A DNA stretch of 64,000 bases. Origin: Benzoatithermus flavus (GTDB lineage Bacteria; Pseudomonadota; Alphaproteobacteria; Geminicoccales; Geminicoccaceae). The DNA is taken from NCBI RefSeq assembly GCF_037908215.1, contig NZ_JBBLZC010000002.1, positions 124,001 to 188,000 on the forward strand, written 5' to 3'. This document shows positions 36,334 to 45,170 of this stretch, piece by piece. Position 1 is the stretch's first letter. Each line of letters starts with the position of its first letter. The notes under the pieces were generated by a model, which was not told the origin of the DNA, did no database searches, and was given only the letters and a program-made list of their open reading frames with translations. A program made the translations under genes and the position numbers.

Positions 36334-38526
36334 TCACAGGAAGCTCACCGGATCGACGTCCACCTGCAGGTGGACGGCGGCGGGCAGCTTGATGGGGGCG
36401 AGCCAGGCGCGCAGCCAGCCCGGAAGGTCGATGCCGGCAGTCGCCTTGACGAGCAGACGCTCGCGGTAGCGGCCGCGCAGGAGGGCGAGAGGGGCGGGTG
36501 CCGGGCCGAGCACGACGATGCCCTCGGTCTCGGGGGCCGCACGGGCCACCGCGCGCGCCTCGGCCTTGACCCGCTCGGCGTCGCTGCCGGCGAAGATCAG
36601 GGCGGCGAGCCGGCCGAACGGCGGCATCTCGCCGGTCCGCCGCTCCTCTAGCTCGACGGCGAGGAAGCGATCCTTGTCGCCGACCGCGAGTGCCTGCATC
36701 ACCGGATGCTCGGGCAGGTGGGTCTGGATCAGCACCCGGCCGGGCCGCTCCTCCCGGCCCGCGCGCCCCGACACCTGGTAGAGGAGCTGGAACGTCCGCT
36801 CGGCCGCGCGCAGGTCGCCGCCGCCCAGGCCCAGATCCGCGTCCACCACGCCGACGAGGGTGAGAGCGGGGAAATGGTGGCCCTTGGCGATGATCTGGGT
36901 GCCGATCAGGACGTCGACCCGCCGGGCCTCCATGGCCTGGACGATCGCGGCGGCGGCCTTGGTGTCGGCAATGGTGTCGCTCGTCATCAGCGCCACGCGC
37001 GCCGTGGGCAGCAGCTCCTCGAGCTCCTCGGCGAGCCGCTCCACGCCGGGGCCGGAGGCCGCGAGCATGCCCACCGCGCCGCAGCTCGGGCAGTGCTCCG
37101 GGGCGGGCATGCCATAGCCGCAATGGTGGCACTGGAGGCGCCCGCGCAGCCGGTGCGCCACGAGCCAAGCCGAGCAGTTGGGGCAGGCGAGGCGATGGCC
37201 GCAAGCCCGGCACAAGGTGAGCGGCGCGTAGCCGCGCCGGTTGAGGAACAGGAGCGACTGGGCGCCGGCCGCAAGGTTCTCGACCAGTGCCGCGCGCAGG
37301 GGCGGCGACAGGAAGCCGCCGCGGGGCGGGCGCTCCCGGCGCAGGTCGACCAGCTGCACCGCCGGCATGGTAGCGCCGCCGTGCCGGGCGGGCAGCGCCA
37401 CGTGATGCCAGCCGGGCGCGGCCGGCGGGCCGCCGGCGATGCAGCCCGCCGCCATGGCGGTCTCGACCGAAGGCGTCGCCGAGGCCAGCACGATGGGGCA
37501 GCCCTCGAGCCTCGCCCGCGCGATCGCCATGTCGCGGGCATGGTAGAGGACCATGTCCTCCTGCTTGAAGCTGCCGTCGTGCTCCTCGTCGACGACGATG
37601 AGGCCAAGGCCCTGCAGCGGCAGGAACAGGGCCGAGCGGGCGCCGACCACGACGTCGATCGCCCCTTCGGCGATCAGGCGCCAGGTGCGGCGGCGCTGGG
37701 CCGGGGTGAGCGCCGAATGCCAGACGGCGGGCTGGGTGCCGAAGCGACGCTCGAACCGGGACAGCCACTGCGCGGAGAGGGCGATCTCGGGCAGGAGCAC
37801 GAGCACGCGTTGCTGGCGGCGCAAGGCGGCCGCGACCGCCTCGAAATAGACCTCGGTCTTGCCGGCACCGGGTACGCCATCGAGGAGCACCACCCCGCCG
37901 CCTGCTCCCACCAGCCGGCAGAGCCGGTCGGCCGCCGCCCGCTGGGCGCCCGTGAGCTCGACCCCGACGCGGGCGGGATCGGGGCGGGGCCAGGTCGGCC
38001 GCTCGATCAGCGGCACTGGCGCCAGCAGGCCGTCGCGTGCCATCGCCTGCACCACGCCCGTGCCGACACCGGCGGCCTTGGCGAGCGCCGCCGGCAGCAG
38101 GACCGCACCGTCCGCGAGCGTTGCCAGCACGGCGGCGCGCTGCCTGGACAGTCCCGCCGGAGCGGCATCGGACGCGCGCCGGTAGGCGAGCTTCGTCGGC
38201 CAGGGTTCGAGCGCGGCGGGCACGCTCATGGCGAGTCTCAGCACCGCTCCCATGGGGGCCAGGGTCTCGCTCGCGACGTGGCGCACGAGGGCGCGCAGCG
38301 GCTGCGGCATGGGCGGAGCATCGAGCGTGGCACCCAGCGGCTTCAGCCGGTGGAGCGGGAGGGCCTTGGCCGAGGGCTCGTCCCAGACGACGCCGATCAG
38401 CCGCCGGCCGCCGAACGGAACCTCGACGAACGTTCCCGGCGCCGGTTCCGGGCCTTCGTCCAGCCGGTAGTCGAACGGGCCGTCGAGCGGGACGGGCACC
38501 ATGACGGGGACAGCGCTGCCGGGCAT
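36334..38526 (-). CDS. priA: Primosomal protein N', PriA helicase
   Basis: A 730-aa replication-restart helicase that recognises stalled forks and loads the replicative helicase. Seen: N-terminal DNA-binding domain (VPLDGPFDYRLDEGP), Walker A GVPGAGKTEVYFEA near residue 215, DEEH box IVVDEEHDGSFKQ near 320, the zinc-binding CRACGHRLACPNC and CHHCGYGMPAPEHCPSCG near 440-485, GTQIIAKGHHFPALTLVGVVDAD and the motif VI region QVSGRAGREERPG. Length and motif order are normal. It is divergent from xerC, 48 bp apart. Confidence 0.96.
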   Translation of the reverse strand: MPGSAVPVMVPVPLDGPFDYRLDEGPEPAPGTFVEVPFGGRRLIGVVWDEPSAKALPLHRLKPLGATLDAPPMPQPLRALVRHVASETLAPMGAVLRLAMSVPAALEPWPTKLAYRRASDAAPAGLSRQRAAVLATLADGAVLLPAALAKAAGVGTGVVQAMARDGLLAPVPLIERPTWPRPDPARVGVELTGAQRAAADRLCRLVGAGGGVVLLDGVPGAGKTEVYFEAVAAALRRQQRVLVLLPEIALSAQWLSRFERRFGTQPAVWHSALTPAQRRRTWRLIAEGAIDVVVGARSALFLPLQGLGLIVVDEEHDGSFKQEDMVLYHARDMAIARARLEGCPIVLASATPSVETAMAAGCIAGGPPAAPGWHHVALPARHGGATMPAVQLVDLRRERPPRGGFLSPPLRAALVENLAAGAQSLLFLNRRGYAPLTLCRACGHRLACPNCSAWLVAHRLRGRLQCHHCGYGMPAPEHCPSCGAVGMLAASGPGVERLAEELEELLPTARVALMTSDTIADTKAAAAIVQAMEARRVDVLIGTQIIAKGHHFPALTLVGVVDADLGLGGGDLRAAERTFQLLYQVSGRAGREERPGRVLIQTHLPEHPVMQALAVGDKDRFLAVELEERRTGEMPPFGRLAALIFAGSDAERVKAEARAVARAAPETEGIVVLGPAPAPLALLRGRYRERLLVKATAGIDLPGWLRAWLAPIKLPAAVHLQVDVDPVSFL

Positions 38527-38574
38527 GAGGTCCTTGGATCGGGCCGAGCGTTGAACGGGAACCCGGCTGATAGC

Positions 38575-39546
38575 ATGATCGGGCCAGGATCGTCAGCCGA
38601 AGGCTCCCTCTTGCTGCAGCACGCCACCCCCGATCTGCGCGACGTCGTCGAGAGCTGGTGCCGCTGGCTCGGCAGCGAGCGCCGCCTCGCCCCGCGCACC
38701 GAGCAGGCCTACCGCCAGGACATGGCGAGCTTCATCCGCTTCCTCGCCGGGCATCTCGCTCGCGACGTGGCGCTGAGCGATCTCGCGGCGCTGCAGCTCG
38801 TCGATCTGCGCGCCTGGCTCGCCTGGCGCCACGGCGAGGACTTCGCCCGCACCTCGACGGCGCGGGCGATCGCCGGCGTGCGCAGCTTCTTCCGCTACAT
38901 CGACCGCCGGCACGGCATCCACAATCCGGCGCTGCAGGTGATGCGCACGCCGCGCCTGCCGCATCGGGTGCCCCGACCGCTCGCGGAAACGGATGCGCGC
39001 GACCTGATCCTGAGTGCCAGGACCGAAGCGCGCGAGCTCTGGCTCGGCCATCGCGACACGGCACTCTTGATGCTGCTCTACGGTGCAGGCCTGCGCATCG
39101 GCGAGGCGCTCGCCCTCGACCGGCGCGACGTCGGCATGGACCCGCGGGCCCTGCGCGGCCTGCGCGTGCGCGGCAAAGGAAACAAGGAGCGGCTCGTCCC
39201 GATCCTGCCGATCGTCGCGGAAGCCATCGCCGCCTATCTCGCCGCCTGCCCGAACCCGCCTCTGCCGGACGAGCCGCTGTTCAAGGGCGTGCGCGGCGGA
39301 CGGCTGCAGCAGGGGGTCGTGCAGAAGCAGGTGCGCCAGCTCCGGGCGACGCTGGGCCTGCCCGAGACGGCGACCCCGCACGCCCTTCGCCACAGCTTCG
39401 CGACCCACCTCCTGGGCGACGGTGCCGATCTCCGCGCGATCCAGGAGCTTCTCGGTCATGCCAGCCTCTCCACCACCCAAGGCTACACCGAGGTCGACAG
39501 CCGACGGCTGATCGCTCTTTACACCCGCGCTCATCCACGGGCGTAG
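38575..39546 (+). CDS. xerC: Site-specific tyrosine recombinase XerC
   Basis: A 323-aa tyrosine recombinase that resolves chromosome dimers at dif. N-terminal SAM-like core-binding domain (ERRLAPRTEQAYRQDMASFI), then the catalytic domain with Arg174 (GAGLRIGEAL), Lys201 (RGKGNKERLVP), His269-x-x-Arg272 (HALRHSFATHLL), His295 (LGHASLSTTQGY) and nucleophile Tyr304. XerC rather than XerD is inferred from the position next to priA, common in alphaproteobacteria; sequence alone does not fully decide. No phage or island genes adjoin it, so a housekeeping role fits. ATG at 38575. Confidence 0.9.
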   Translation: MIGPGSSAEGSLLLQHATPDLRDVVESWCRWLGSERRLAPRTEQAYRQDMASFIRFLAGHLARDVALSDLAALQLVDLRAWLAWRHGEDFARTSTARAIAGVRSFFRYIDRRHGIHNPALQVMRTPRLPHRVPRPLAETDARDLILSARTEARELWLGHRDTALLMLLYGAGLRIGEALALDRRDVGMDPRALRGLRVRGKGNKERLVPILPIVAEAIAAYLAACPNPPLPDEPLFKGVRGGRLQQGVVQKQVRQLRATLGLPETATPHALRHSFATHLLGDGADLRAIQELLGHASLSTTQGYTEVDSRRLIALYTRAHPRA

Positions 39547-39611
39547 AGCCGCGCCGGAAACGCCACCCCTTGGGGATGCCGGCTCCTTGCCCGAAGAGCC
39601 GCCGCTGGCGC

Positions 39612-39630
39612 GGCCCTCGCCCGCAGGGCC
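39612..39630 (+). terminator. Small hairpin after xerC
   Basis: GGCCCT (39612-39617), 7-nt loop, AGGGCC (39625-39630), then TCATCCTTC. A short stem with a weak T content; a 14-bp palindrome TTCGGCCGGCCGAA follows at 39667-39680 just before the convergent gene. Confidence 0.35.
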
Positions 39631-39688
39631 TCATCCTTCGGTGGAGCTCCGGCGAGCCCGGCGCGGTTCGGCCGGCCGAAGCCGGCAC

Positions 39689-41008
39689 TCAATGGCCGAG
39701 AAATGTCAACTGTTCTTCGGGGATGCGGGCGGCGTAGGTGATCATGCCCACCATCGGCTTGCCATCCTCTTCGCCGATCACGTTGACATATTCCCAGACC
39801 AGCTTCGGCTCGGGGTCGTGGGTGATCTCGCGCACGAGGCCCTCGTGCGCATCGACCGTGATGATGTTGCCGTTGCTCAGCACGTCCTGCATGCCCCGGT
39901 CGACGCTGCGGAACCCGCCGTCCTTGCAGCCGTCGTATTTCCAGACGATCGACATATCGGCGGGATCGAGCTCGAGGAGGCGGGTGCGGCCACAGGCCGG
40001 ATCACCGCCGAGATTGTCGTAGACCATGAAGTGGCCGTTGGGCAGGTAGTCGGCGTCGTGTTGGCGGACGAACGGGCCCGTGTAGACCCGCTTCGCCTGC
40101 CGGGTCTCGGGGTCGATCACGGCGATCGCGTTCACGTTGCGCATCGAGACCAGAAGATCACCGGCCTTCAGGCCGGGAAAGCGATCGGCCCATTCGGCCG
40201 GAAGCGGCTCGGCGCCATTCAGGTGCAGCGGATCCTCGGCCTCGATGTCGAGGGGTTTCTGGTAGGTGACGGAGAGGAGACCCTGATGGTTCTGGAGCGC
40301 CTTCAGGACCGAGATCTCGTCGAGCACCTGCCCGTCCGGCGAGACCTTGAGGATCGTGTCCTCGTAGTACCAGGGCATCATGTTGGGAAATTCCGGGATG
40401 CCCTCGGGCCGGTAATGCTGCGACGGCACCCAGATCGTCCCGTCGGGCTGGACCACGAGGTCGTGATGCGTGTTCCGGGCGAGCTTCCAGACGATCCTGG
40501 AATCCTTGTCGATCTTCACGAGGCCGCTGCCGAACGGGAAGTTGTTGTCCTGGAAGTTGAACAGGAGATCGCCGTTCGGGAAGAGATGGGCGCCCATCCA
40601 GGCGATGACCGTGTCGCGTGCCTGCCACATCAGGTGCTCGGGCTTCGGGAAGGCCTGGCTGAACAGGATGCTCCACTCGTGCAGCTTCCTGCCGTCGATG
40701 TCGACCAGCCATGCCTTGAAGCCGGTCATGGTGTAGCCGACGACGAGCGTCGCGCCGGGAGCGACGCGGGACCGGTCGAGGATGCGCGCTTGCGGCTGCG
40801 CAGGCGTGCCCGGGCGACCCGGCGCGATGTAGTCCGGCTTGTCGAGATAGGCGTTGTAGAGCCCGCGCGTGGTCTGCTCCATCGCCTTCAATTGCGGATA
40901 GAAGGCGTACTTGTTCTTGCCGTCGAAGAAGCCGGCGATGAAGGCGAGGAACAGGAGACCGATGACGAAGGCCGCCGCAGCGGCGACATCGATGGGCTTC
41001 TTGGGCAT
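39689..41008 (-). CDS. Arylsulfotransferase (ASST)-family protein, membrane anchored
   Basis: 439 aa. One N-terminal membrane helix (VAAAAAFVIGLLFLAFIAGFF) anchors a periplasmic beta-propeller-type domain: GYTMTGFKAWLVDIDGRKLHEW, HLFPNGDLLFNFQDN, KLARNTHHDLVVQPDGTIWV, DADYLPNGHFMVYDNLGG and QDVLSNGNIITVDAHEGLVREI. This pattern of H-D and N-G-x-h repeats is that of the ASST family, where THHD contains the putative active-site His. Whether this protein transfers sulfate is unknown; many members are only distant relatives of the enzyme. It stands alone, convergent with xerC. Confidence 0.75.
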   Translation of the reverse strand: MPKKPIDVAAAAAFVIGLLFLAFIAGFFDGKNKYAFYPQLKAMEQTTRGLYNAYLDKPDYIAPGRPGTPAQPQARILDRSRVAPGATLVVGYTMTGFKAWLVDIDGRKLHEWSILFSQAFPKPEHLMWQARDTVIAWMGAHLFPNGDLLFNFQDNNFPFGSGLVKIDKDSRIVWKLARNTHHDLVVQPDGTIWVPSQHYRPEGIPEFPNMMPWYYEDTILKVSPDGQVLDEISVLKALQNHQGLLSVTYQKPLDIEAEDPLHLNGAEPLPAEWADRFPGLKAGDLLVSMRNVNAIAVIDPETRQAKRVYTGPFVRQHDADYLPNGHFMVYDNLGGDPACGRTRLLELDPADMSIVWKYDGCKDGGFRSVDRGMQDVLSNGNIITVDAHEGLVREITHDPEPKLVWEYVNVIGEEDGKPMVGMITYAARIPEEQLTFLGH

Positions 41009-41482
41009 GTCCCGTCCTTGGTAGCGCAGGTCCCAGATCGGTGCTGGACAACATCGCTGCCGTCCCGAGAATCGGCAGTGGTGAATACCTCTCCAGCAGC
41101 TTCAACTTCGGGCAGCGCGGCTGGCGGATGGGCTCGTCTTAACCGAGCCTGCCCGCGGGTAAAGCGGTTTTTCCCCTGCGCCAATAGCTGTGACCGGACG
41201 GCACCCGTCTCGATCCGGCTGCCTGCCCCATCGTATGCCCACGATTCCGGAAGGACCCAACTGCCGCTGCTCCCACGCTGCGATCACGGCTGCAGCCTAA
41301 TCCTCGCCGGTTGATGAATGCTTGATCCAGCAAGAGAACGGACGGGAGCCATTCCGAGCGCGGGCACCGGAGAGCGCCTTGCGGGCGGACCATTTCGCAC
41401 GGGTGCTGCCCGCTCCCGGACGGTCTGCGGCCATCGACGCCGTTGCGCCGATAACACATGTCCGCATTGTCATCGGAGGAAC
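41009..41482. other. Intergenic region between the ASST gene and tRNA-Gly
   Basis: About 470 bp. It must hold the promoter of the minus-strand ASST gene near 41010-41100. GCGGTTTTTCC at 41163 and a few short inverted repeats are seen, but no gene, no T-run terminator for the tRNA that I trust, and no repeat of the tRNA 3' end that would mark an integration site. Confidence 0.4.
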
Positions 41483-41557
41483 TGGAGCGGGCGAAGGGAT
41501 TCGAACCCTCGACCCCAACCTTGGCAAGGTTGTGCTCTACCCCTGAGCTACGCCCGC
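41483..41557 (-). tRNA. tRNA-Gly (anticodon GCC)
   Basis: On the minus strand a complete cloverleaf: acceptor GCGGGCG/CGCCCGC, D arm GCTC-AGGGGTA-GAGC, anticodon stem CAACC/GGTTG with loop TTGCCAA (anticodon GCC), and T arm with GTTCGAATCCC-type loop. Discriminator U and an encoded CCA end are present. 75 nt including CCA. Confidence 0.97.
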
Positions 41558-41582
41558 ATCGCCGGCCAGCCGGCGTGGCGCG

Positions 41583-41611
41583 TATCTAGCGGGACGGCAG
41601 GGGCTTGGCAA
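41583..41611 (-). promoter_or_regulatory. Promoter of tRNA-Gly
   Basis: Minus strand: TTGCCA (41611-41606), 17-nt spacer, TAGATA (41588-41583), about 25 bp before the tRNA 5' end. A perfect inverted repeat, AGGGGCTTG-g-CAAGCCCCT (41599-41617), overlaps the -35. Confidence 0.65.
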
Positions 41612-41779
41612 GCCCCTAATCACGTCGGTCCGGCCGATTCCCTGCCATGACCATGGTCTTGTAAGCCCGCCCGCGATTGGCCATCTAACCGGCAGGCGCG
41701 CAGCCCCTCTCGAGGCCGCGCCGGGGTCGGCTCGATCGGTCGCCCGACGACGGGAAGTCAGGATAAAGAGGTCGCTTCG

Positions 41780-42703
41780 ATGCAGCTCTTCGCCGGTGCA
41801 CCCGCCTCCGCCGCCGGTGGCGATGCCGACATCATCAAGAACGGATCGCTCAAGACCTTCGCCCAGGACGTACTCCGCGCCAGCCAGCAGGTGCCGGTGC
41901 TGGTCGATTTCTGGGCGCCCTGGTGCGGACCCTGCAAGCAGCTCACGCCCGTTCTCGAAAAGGTGGTGCGCGCGGCCAAGGGCAAGGTCCGGCTGGTCAA
42001 GATCAACATCGACGAGAACCCCGAGCTGGCGCAGCAGCTCCGTATCCAGTCCGTGCCCACGGTCTACGCCTTCCTGGGCGGCCAACCCGTCACGGGCTTC
42101 GCGGGCGCGCAGCCCGAGAGTCAGATCAAGGCCCTGGTCGACCGGCTGATCCAGAGCATGGGCCCGCTCGGCCCCGACGAGGGCGACGATCTGCTCCAGG
42201 CGGCGCAGCAGGCTGCCGAGCACGGCGACACTCGCACGGCGGCCCGCCTCTACCAGCAGATCCTGGCCGAGGATCCGGCCCAGCCCGAGGCCCTGGGCGG
42301 GCTCGCGCGCTGTCTTCTCGCCGACGGCAAGCTCGCCGAGGCGCGGCAGCTCCTCGAAGGAGCGCCGAAGGAGCTCGCGAACCATACCGCCATCACCGGC
42401 GCCAAGGCGGCGCTGGCGCTCGCCGAGGAGGCGGGCGAGCTCGGCGATCCCACGAACCTGCTGGCACGCGTGCAGGCCAATCCCGACGACCACGAGGCCC
42501 GCTACCAGATCGCGACCATCATGTTCCTGCGCGGCCAGATCGAGACCGCGATGGAGCATCTCGTCCAGATCGTGAAGCGCGACCGTGCCTGGAAGGACGA
42601 CCTCGCGCGCAAGCAGCTCGTCCGGTTCTTCGAGGCCTTGGGCCCCAAGCACCCGGCGACGGCGAAGGGGCGGCGGATGCTCTCCTCGGTGCTGTTCAGC
42701 TAG
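41780..42703 (+). CDS. cnoX: Thioredoxin-domain co-chaperone CnoX/YbbN
   Basis: 307 aa. Residues ~18-125 form a thioredoxin fold with an intact active site (DFWAPWCGPCKQLTPVLE) and the cis-Pro loop QSVPTVYAF; the remaining ~180 residues are TPR-like helices (AARLYQQILAEDPAQPEALGGLARCLLADG). CnoX holds and redox-protects proteins for GroEL in other bacteria. The CGPC site, unlike the E. coli SxxC form, implies real thiol-disulfide activity. It precedes the LON-domain gene by 17 nt, an alphaproteobacterial arrangement. Upstream GTCGCTTCG gives no strong ribosome site, but the start MQLFAGAPAS is usual. Confidence 0.9.
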   Translation: MQLFAGAPASAAGGDADIIKNGSLKTFAQDVLRASQQVPVLVDFWAPWCGPCKQLTPVLEKVVRAAKGKVRLVKINIDENPELAQQLRIQSVPTVYAFLGGQPVTGFAGAQPESQIKALVDRLIQSMGPLGPDEGDDLLQAAQQAAEHGDTRTAARLYQQILAEDPAQPEALGGLARCLLADGKLAEARQLLEGAPKELANHTAITGAKAALALAEEAGELGDPTNLLARVQANPDDHEARYQIATIMFLRGQIETAMEHLVQIVKRDRAWKDDLARKQLVRFFEALGPKHPATAKGRRMLSSVLFS

Positions 42704-42720
42704 CGCCCCGACCCGCTCCC

Positions 42721-43368
42721 ATGGCCGATCTCGCTTCGAGCCTGCCGCGCCGCTTTCCGATCTTCCCGCTCCGGGGTGCGCTCCTGCTGCCGGGCGGGAA
42801 TCTGCCGCTCAATATCTTCGAGCCGCGCTATCTGCGGATGGTGCGCGATGCGATGCAGACCGATCGCGTGATCGGCATGATCCAGCCCAAGACCGAGGAC
42901 GATCCGTCGCCGGCACCTGCCCTCTACCGCACCGGCTGTGTCGGCCGCATCTCGAGCCTCGAGGAGACCACCGACGGCAGGCTCCTCATCACGCTCACCG
43001 GGGTCTGCCGGTTCGATGTCACCGAGGAGCTCGAGGTTGCCACCCCCTATCGGCAGGTGGAGGCCGATTTCGGCCGCTGGCGGCAGGACCTCTATCCCGC
43101 GCTGCCGCCGGCCGAGCTCAAGGCTGGCCTGCTCGGCGTGCTCCGGGCCTATTTCGACCGCCACGGCATCGAGGCCGACTGGAGCACCATCGATGCCGCG
43201 CCGCTCGCGGGCCTCGTCACCTCTCTGTGCATGATCTGCCCGTTCGAGGCGGAGGAGAAGCAGGCCCTCCTCGAGGCACCGGACATGGGCCGGCAGGCCG
43301 AGCTTCTCATCGCGCTGATGCGGATGGAAGCGCTCGCCGAGCCCGGCGGCTCCACCTTGCGCCACTGA
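42721..43368 (+). CDS. LON substrate-binding-domain protein
   Basis: 215 aa consisting of one LON N-terminal (PUA-like) domain: FPIFPLRGALLLPGGNLPLNIFEPRYLRMV at the start, GMIQPK, GCVGRISSLEETTDGRLLITLTGVCRF, and a helical C-terminal half. There is no ATPase or protease domain, so it is not Lon itself. The family's exact role in bacteria is not established. It forms an apparent operon with cnoX (17 nt upstream) and the Trm112-like gene (30 nt downstream). Confidence 0.88.
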   Translation: MADLASSLPRRFPIFPLRGALLLPGGNLPLNIFEPRYLRMVRDAMQTDRVIGMIQPKTEDDPSPAPALYRTGCVGRISSLEETTDGRLLITLTGVCRFDVTEELEVATPYRQVEADFGRWRQDLYPALPPAELKAGLLGVLRAYFDRHGIEADWSTIDAAPLAGLVTSLCMICPFEAEEKQALLEAPDMGRQAELLIALMRMEALAEPGGSTLRH

Positions 43369-43398
43369 CATGCCCAGGAAGCTCCGGGAGAGGATCCG

Positions 43399-43632
43399 TT
43401 GACGTCGCCGACACCCGAAGCCGGCCCCGATCCGCGCCTGCTCGATCTTCTCGTCTGCCCGCTCACCAAGGGCCCGCTCCGCTACGATCGGGCACGCAAC
43501 GAGCTCGTGAGCGAACAGGCGGGCCTCGCCTATCCGATACGTGACGGCATTCCGATCATGCTGGTCGAGGAGGCCCGCCCGCTCGACGACAGCGAGTGCG
43601 TGCCGCGCGAGGTCCGCGCCGATGACGAGTAG
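43399..43632 (+). CDS. Trm112 / UPF0434 family small protein
   Basis: 77 aa of the Trm112/YcaR type: DPRLLDLLVCPLTKGPLRYD, ELVSEQAGLAYPIRDGIPIML is the complete family signature. Eukaryotic Trm112 activates methyltransferases; the bacterial role is uncertain. The classical zinc-binding form has four Cys, whereas this one keeps only one (VCPLTKG), as is usual in this bacterial group. The start is TTG at 43399, preceded by GAGAGGATCCG. It overlaps the DUF971 gene by 11 bp. Confidence 0.87.
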   Translation: MTSPTPEAGPDPRLLDLLVCPLTKGPLRYDRARNELVSEQAGLAYPIRDGIPIMLVEEARPLDDSECVPREVRADDE

Positions 43633-43990
43633 TCCCGCGAGCCAGCCCTGGCCGCTCGAGATCCGGGTGCGCCGTGCGGAGAAGCGGCTCGAGATCGATT
43701 TCGACGACGGCAACACGTTCAGCTATCCGGCCGAGCTTTTGCGCGTCGAGAGCCCTTCGGCCGAGGTCCAGGGTCACGTGCCTTCGCAGAAGGTGACGGT
43801 CGCAGGCAAGCGCGACGTCGGCATCGTCCAGCTCGAGCCCGTCGGCAACTATGCCGTCCGGATCGTGTTCGACGACGGGCACAGCACCGGGATCTATTCG
43901 TGGCCTTACCTCTACCGTTTGGGCCGCGATCAGGCTACGATTTGGCAGTCCTACCTTCAGGCGCTGGAGAGCAAGGGACTCTCCCGGTAA
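43622..43990 (+). CDS. DUF971 (gamma-butyrobetaine hydroxylase N-terminal-like) protein
   Basis: 122 aa with the DUF971 pattern: PLEIRVRRAEKRLEIDFDDG, SYPAELLRVESPSAEVQGH, then GNYAVRIVFDDGHSTGIYSW and YLYRLG. The same domain forms the N terminus of gamma-butyrobetaine dioxygenase and stands alone in many bacteria, where it is linked with iron-sulfur or related metabolism; its function here is not known. The ATG at 43622 lies in the end of the Trm112-like gene, so the two are translationally coupled. Confidence 0.85.
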   Translation: MTSSPASQPWPLEIRVRRAEKRLEIDFDDGNTFSYPAELLRVESPSAEVQGHVPSQKVTVAGKRDVGIVQLEPVGNYAVRIVFDDGHSTGIYSWPYLYRLGRDQATIWQSYLQALESKGLSR

Positions 43991-44030
43991 GGTTGATGTG
44001 AACGGCGGAATATGGCAGGTAGGCGCCACC

Positions 44031-45170
44031 ATGACGCTCCGCATCCTGCATACCGCCGACTGGCAGCTCGGCAAGCCGTTCCACAACGTTCCGGGCGATG
44101 CCGGCGCTCTCCTGCGCGAGGCGCGCTTCGAGGCCGTGCGCCGCATCGCCGATCTCGCCGCCCGCTACGAGGTGGCGGCAGTGCTCGTCGCCGGCGACGT
44201 GTTCGACAGCAACCTCGCCGCCGACCGGACCGTGCTCCAGGCCCTTGCCGCCATGCGCGCCTTCCAGGGGCCATGGATCCTCCTTCCCGGCAACCACGAC
44301 GCAGCGCTCGCCGAGAGCGTATGGACCAGGTTCGAGCGGCTGGGCTGCCCGCCGGGCTGCCGGATCGCCCGTATGCCCGAGCCCGTCACGCTGGCCGACG
44401 GCCGGCTCGTGGTCCTGCCGGCACCCCTGACCGAACGCCACACGCTCGACGATCTCACCGCCTGGATGGACGAAGCCAGGACACCGGCCGGAGCCGTGCG
44501 GGTCGGGCTCGCCCACGGCTCGGTGGCGGGACGTCTGCCCGATGCGGCCGATGCACCCAACCCGATCGCGGCCGACCGTGCCGTGACCGCACGCCTCGAC
44601 TACCTGGCGCTGGGCGACTGGCACGGTGCGCTCGAGATCGCACCCCGCACCTGGTACGCAGGCACACCCGAGCCCGACCGCTTCAAGGACAACGGAGCCG
44701 GCCACGTGCTTCTGGTGGAGATCGAGGGGCCGGGGGCAGTGCCGCGAGTCACGCGCCTGCCGGTCGCGAGCTACGTGTGGCAGGACCTCGTGGTCGATCT
44801 CACCGCGACCGATGCCGGGGACGATCCGGCCGGGCGGATCGACCGGGCGCTCACCACCACGAGCCGGCCCGAGCGGCGCATCGTGCGGCTCACGCTCCGC
44901 GGTGCCGTCGACCTCGCCGGGCGACTGGCGGTCGAGGCCGCGCTGGAGCGTTGGCGCGGCGAGCTCTGCCATCTCGAGCTCGAGGACGAGCTCGTGGCCG
45001 AGCCCAGCGAGCGGGATCTTCTGCAGCTCGGCGATGCGCCGGTGATCGGGCGTGCCGCACGGGAACTCTCGAGCCTCGTGCGCGCCGGCGATGCCGAGGA
45101 GCGGACGGCGGCGGCGCTCGCCCTCCGTTTCCTCTACCTCGAGGCCGGCCGGCTGGAGCGGCGCCGATGA
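44031..45170 (+). CDS. SbcD-like DNA repair metallophosphoesterase
   Basis: 379 aa. Calcineurin-type phosphoesterase domain in the first ~250 residues: LHTADWQLGKPF (motif I, with Gln where SbcD/Mre11 has His), LVAGDVFDSN (motif II), LLPGNHDAAL (motif III), GLAHGSV and ALGDWHG. The remainder is a Mre11-like capping domain. It forms a pair with the ATPase that starts within its stop codon (ATGA), as SbcD does with SbcC; together they should cut DNA ends or hairpins. The variant motif I and the non-SbcC partner place it in a YhaO-like branch. Nuclease activity is inferred. Confidence 0.83.
   Translation: MTLRILHTADWQLGKPFHNVPGDAGALLREARFEAVRRIADLAARYEVAAVLVAGDVFDSNLAADRTVLQALAAMRAFQGPWILLPGNHDAALAESVWTRFERLGCPPGCRIARMPEPVTLADGRLVVLPAPLTERHTLDDLTAWMDEARTPAGAVRVGLAHGSVAGRLPDAADAPNPIAADRAVTARLDYLALGDWHGALEIAPRTWYAGTPEPDRFKDNGAGHVLLVEIEGPGAVPRVTRLPVASYVWQDLVVDLTATDAGDDPAGRIDRALTTTSRPERRIVRLTLRGAVDLAGRLAVEAALERWRGELCHLELEDELVAEPSERDLLQLGDAPVIGRAARELSSLVRAGDAEERTAAALALRFLYLEAGRLERRR

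Noticed and set aside
38575..39546. Tyrosine recombinase as evidence of a phage or genomic island
   Set aside because: It is divergent from priA, has the XerC length and motifs, and no attachment site, tRNA or phage gene adjoins it.
41483..41557. tRNA-Gly as an integration site
   Set aside because: No integrase is next to it and I found no direct repeat of its 3' end in the flanks.
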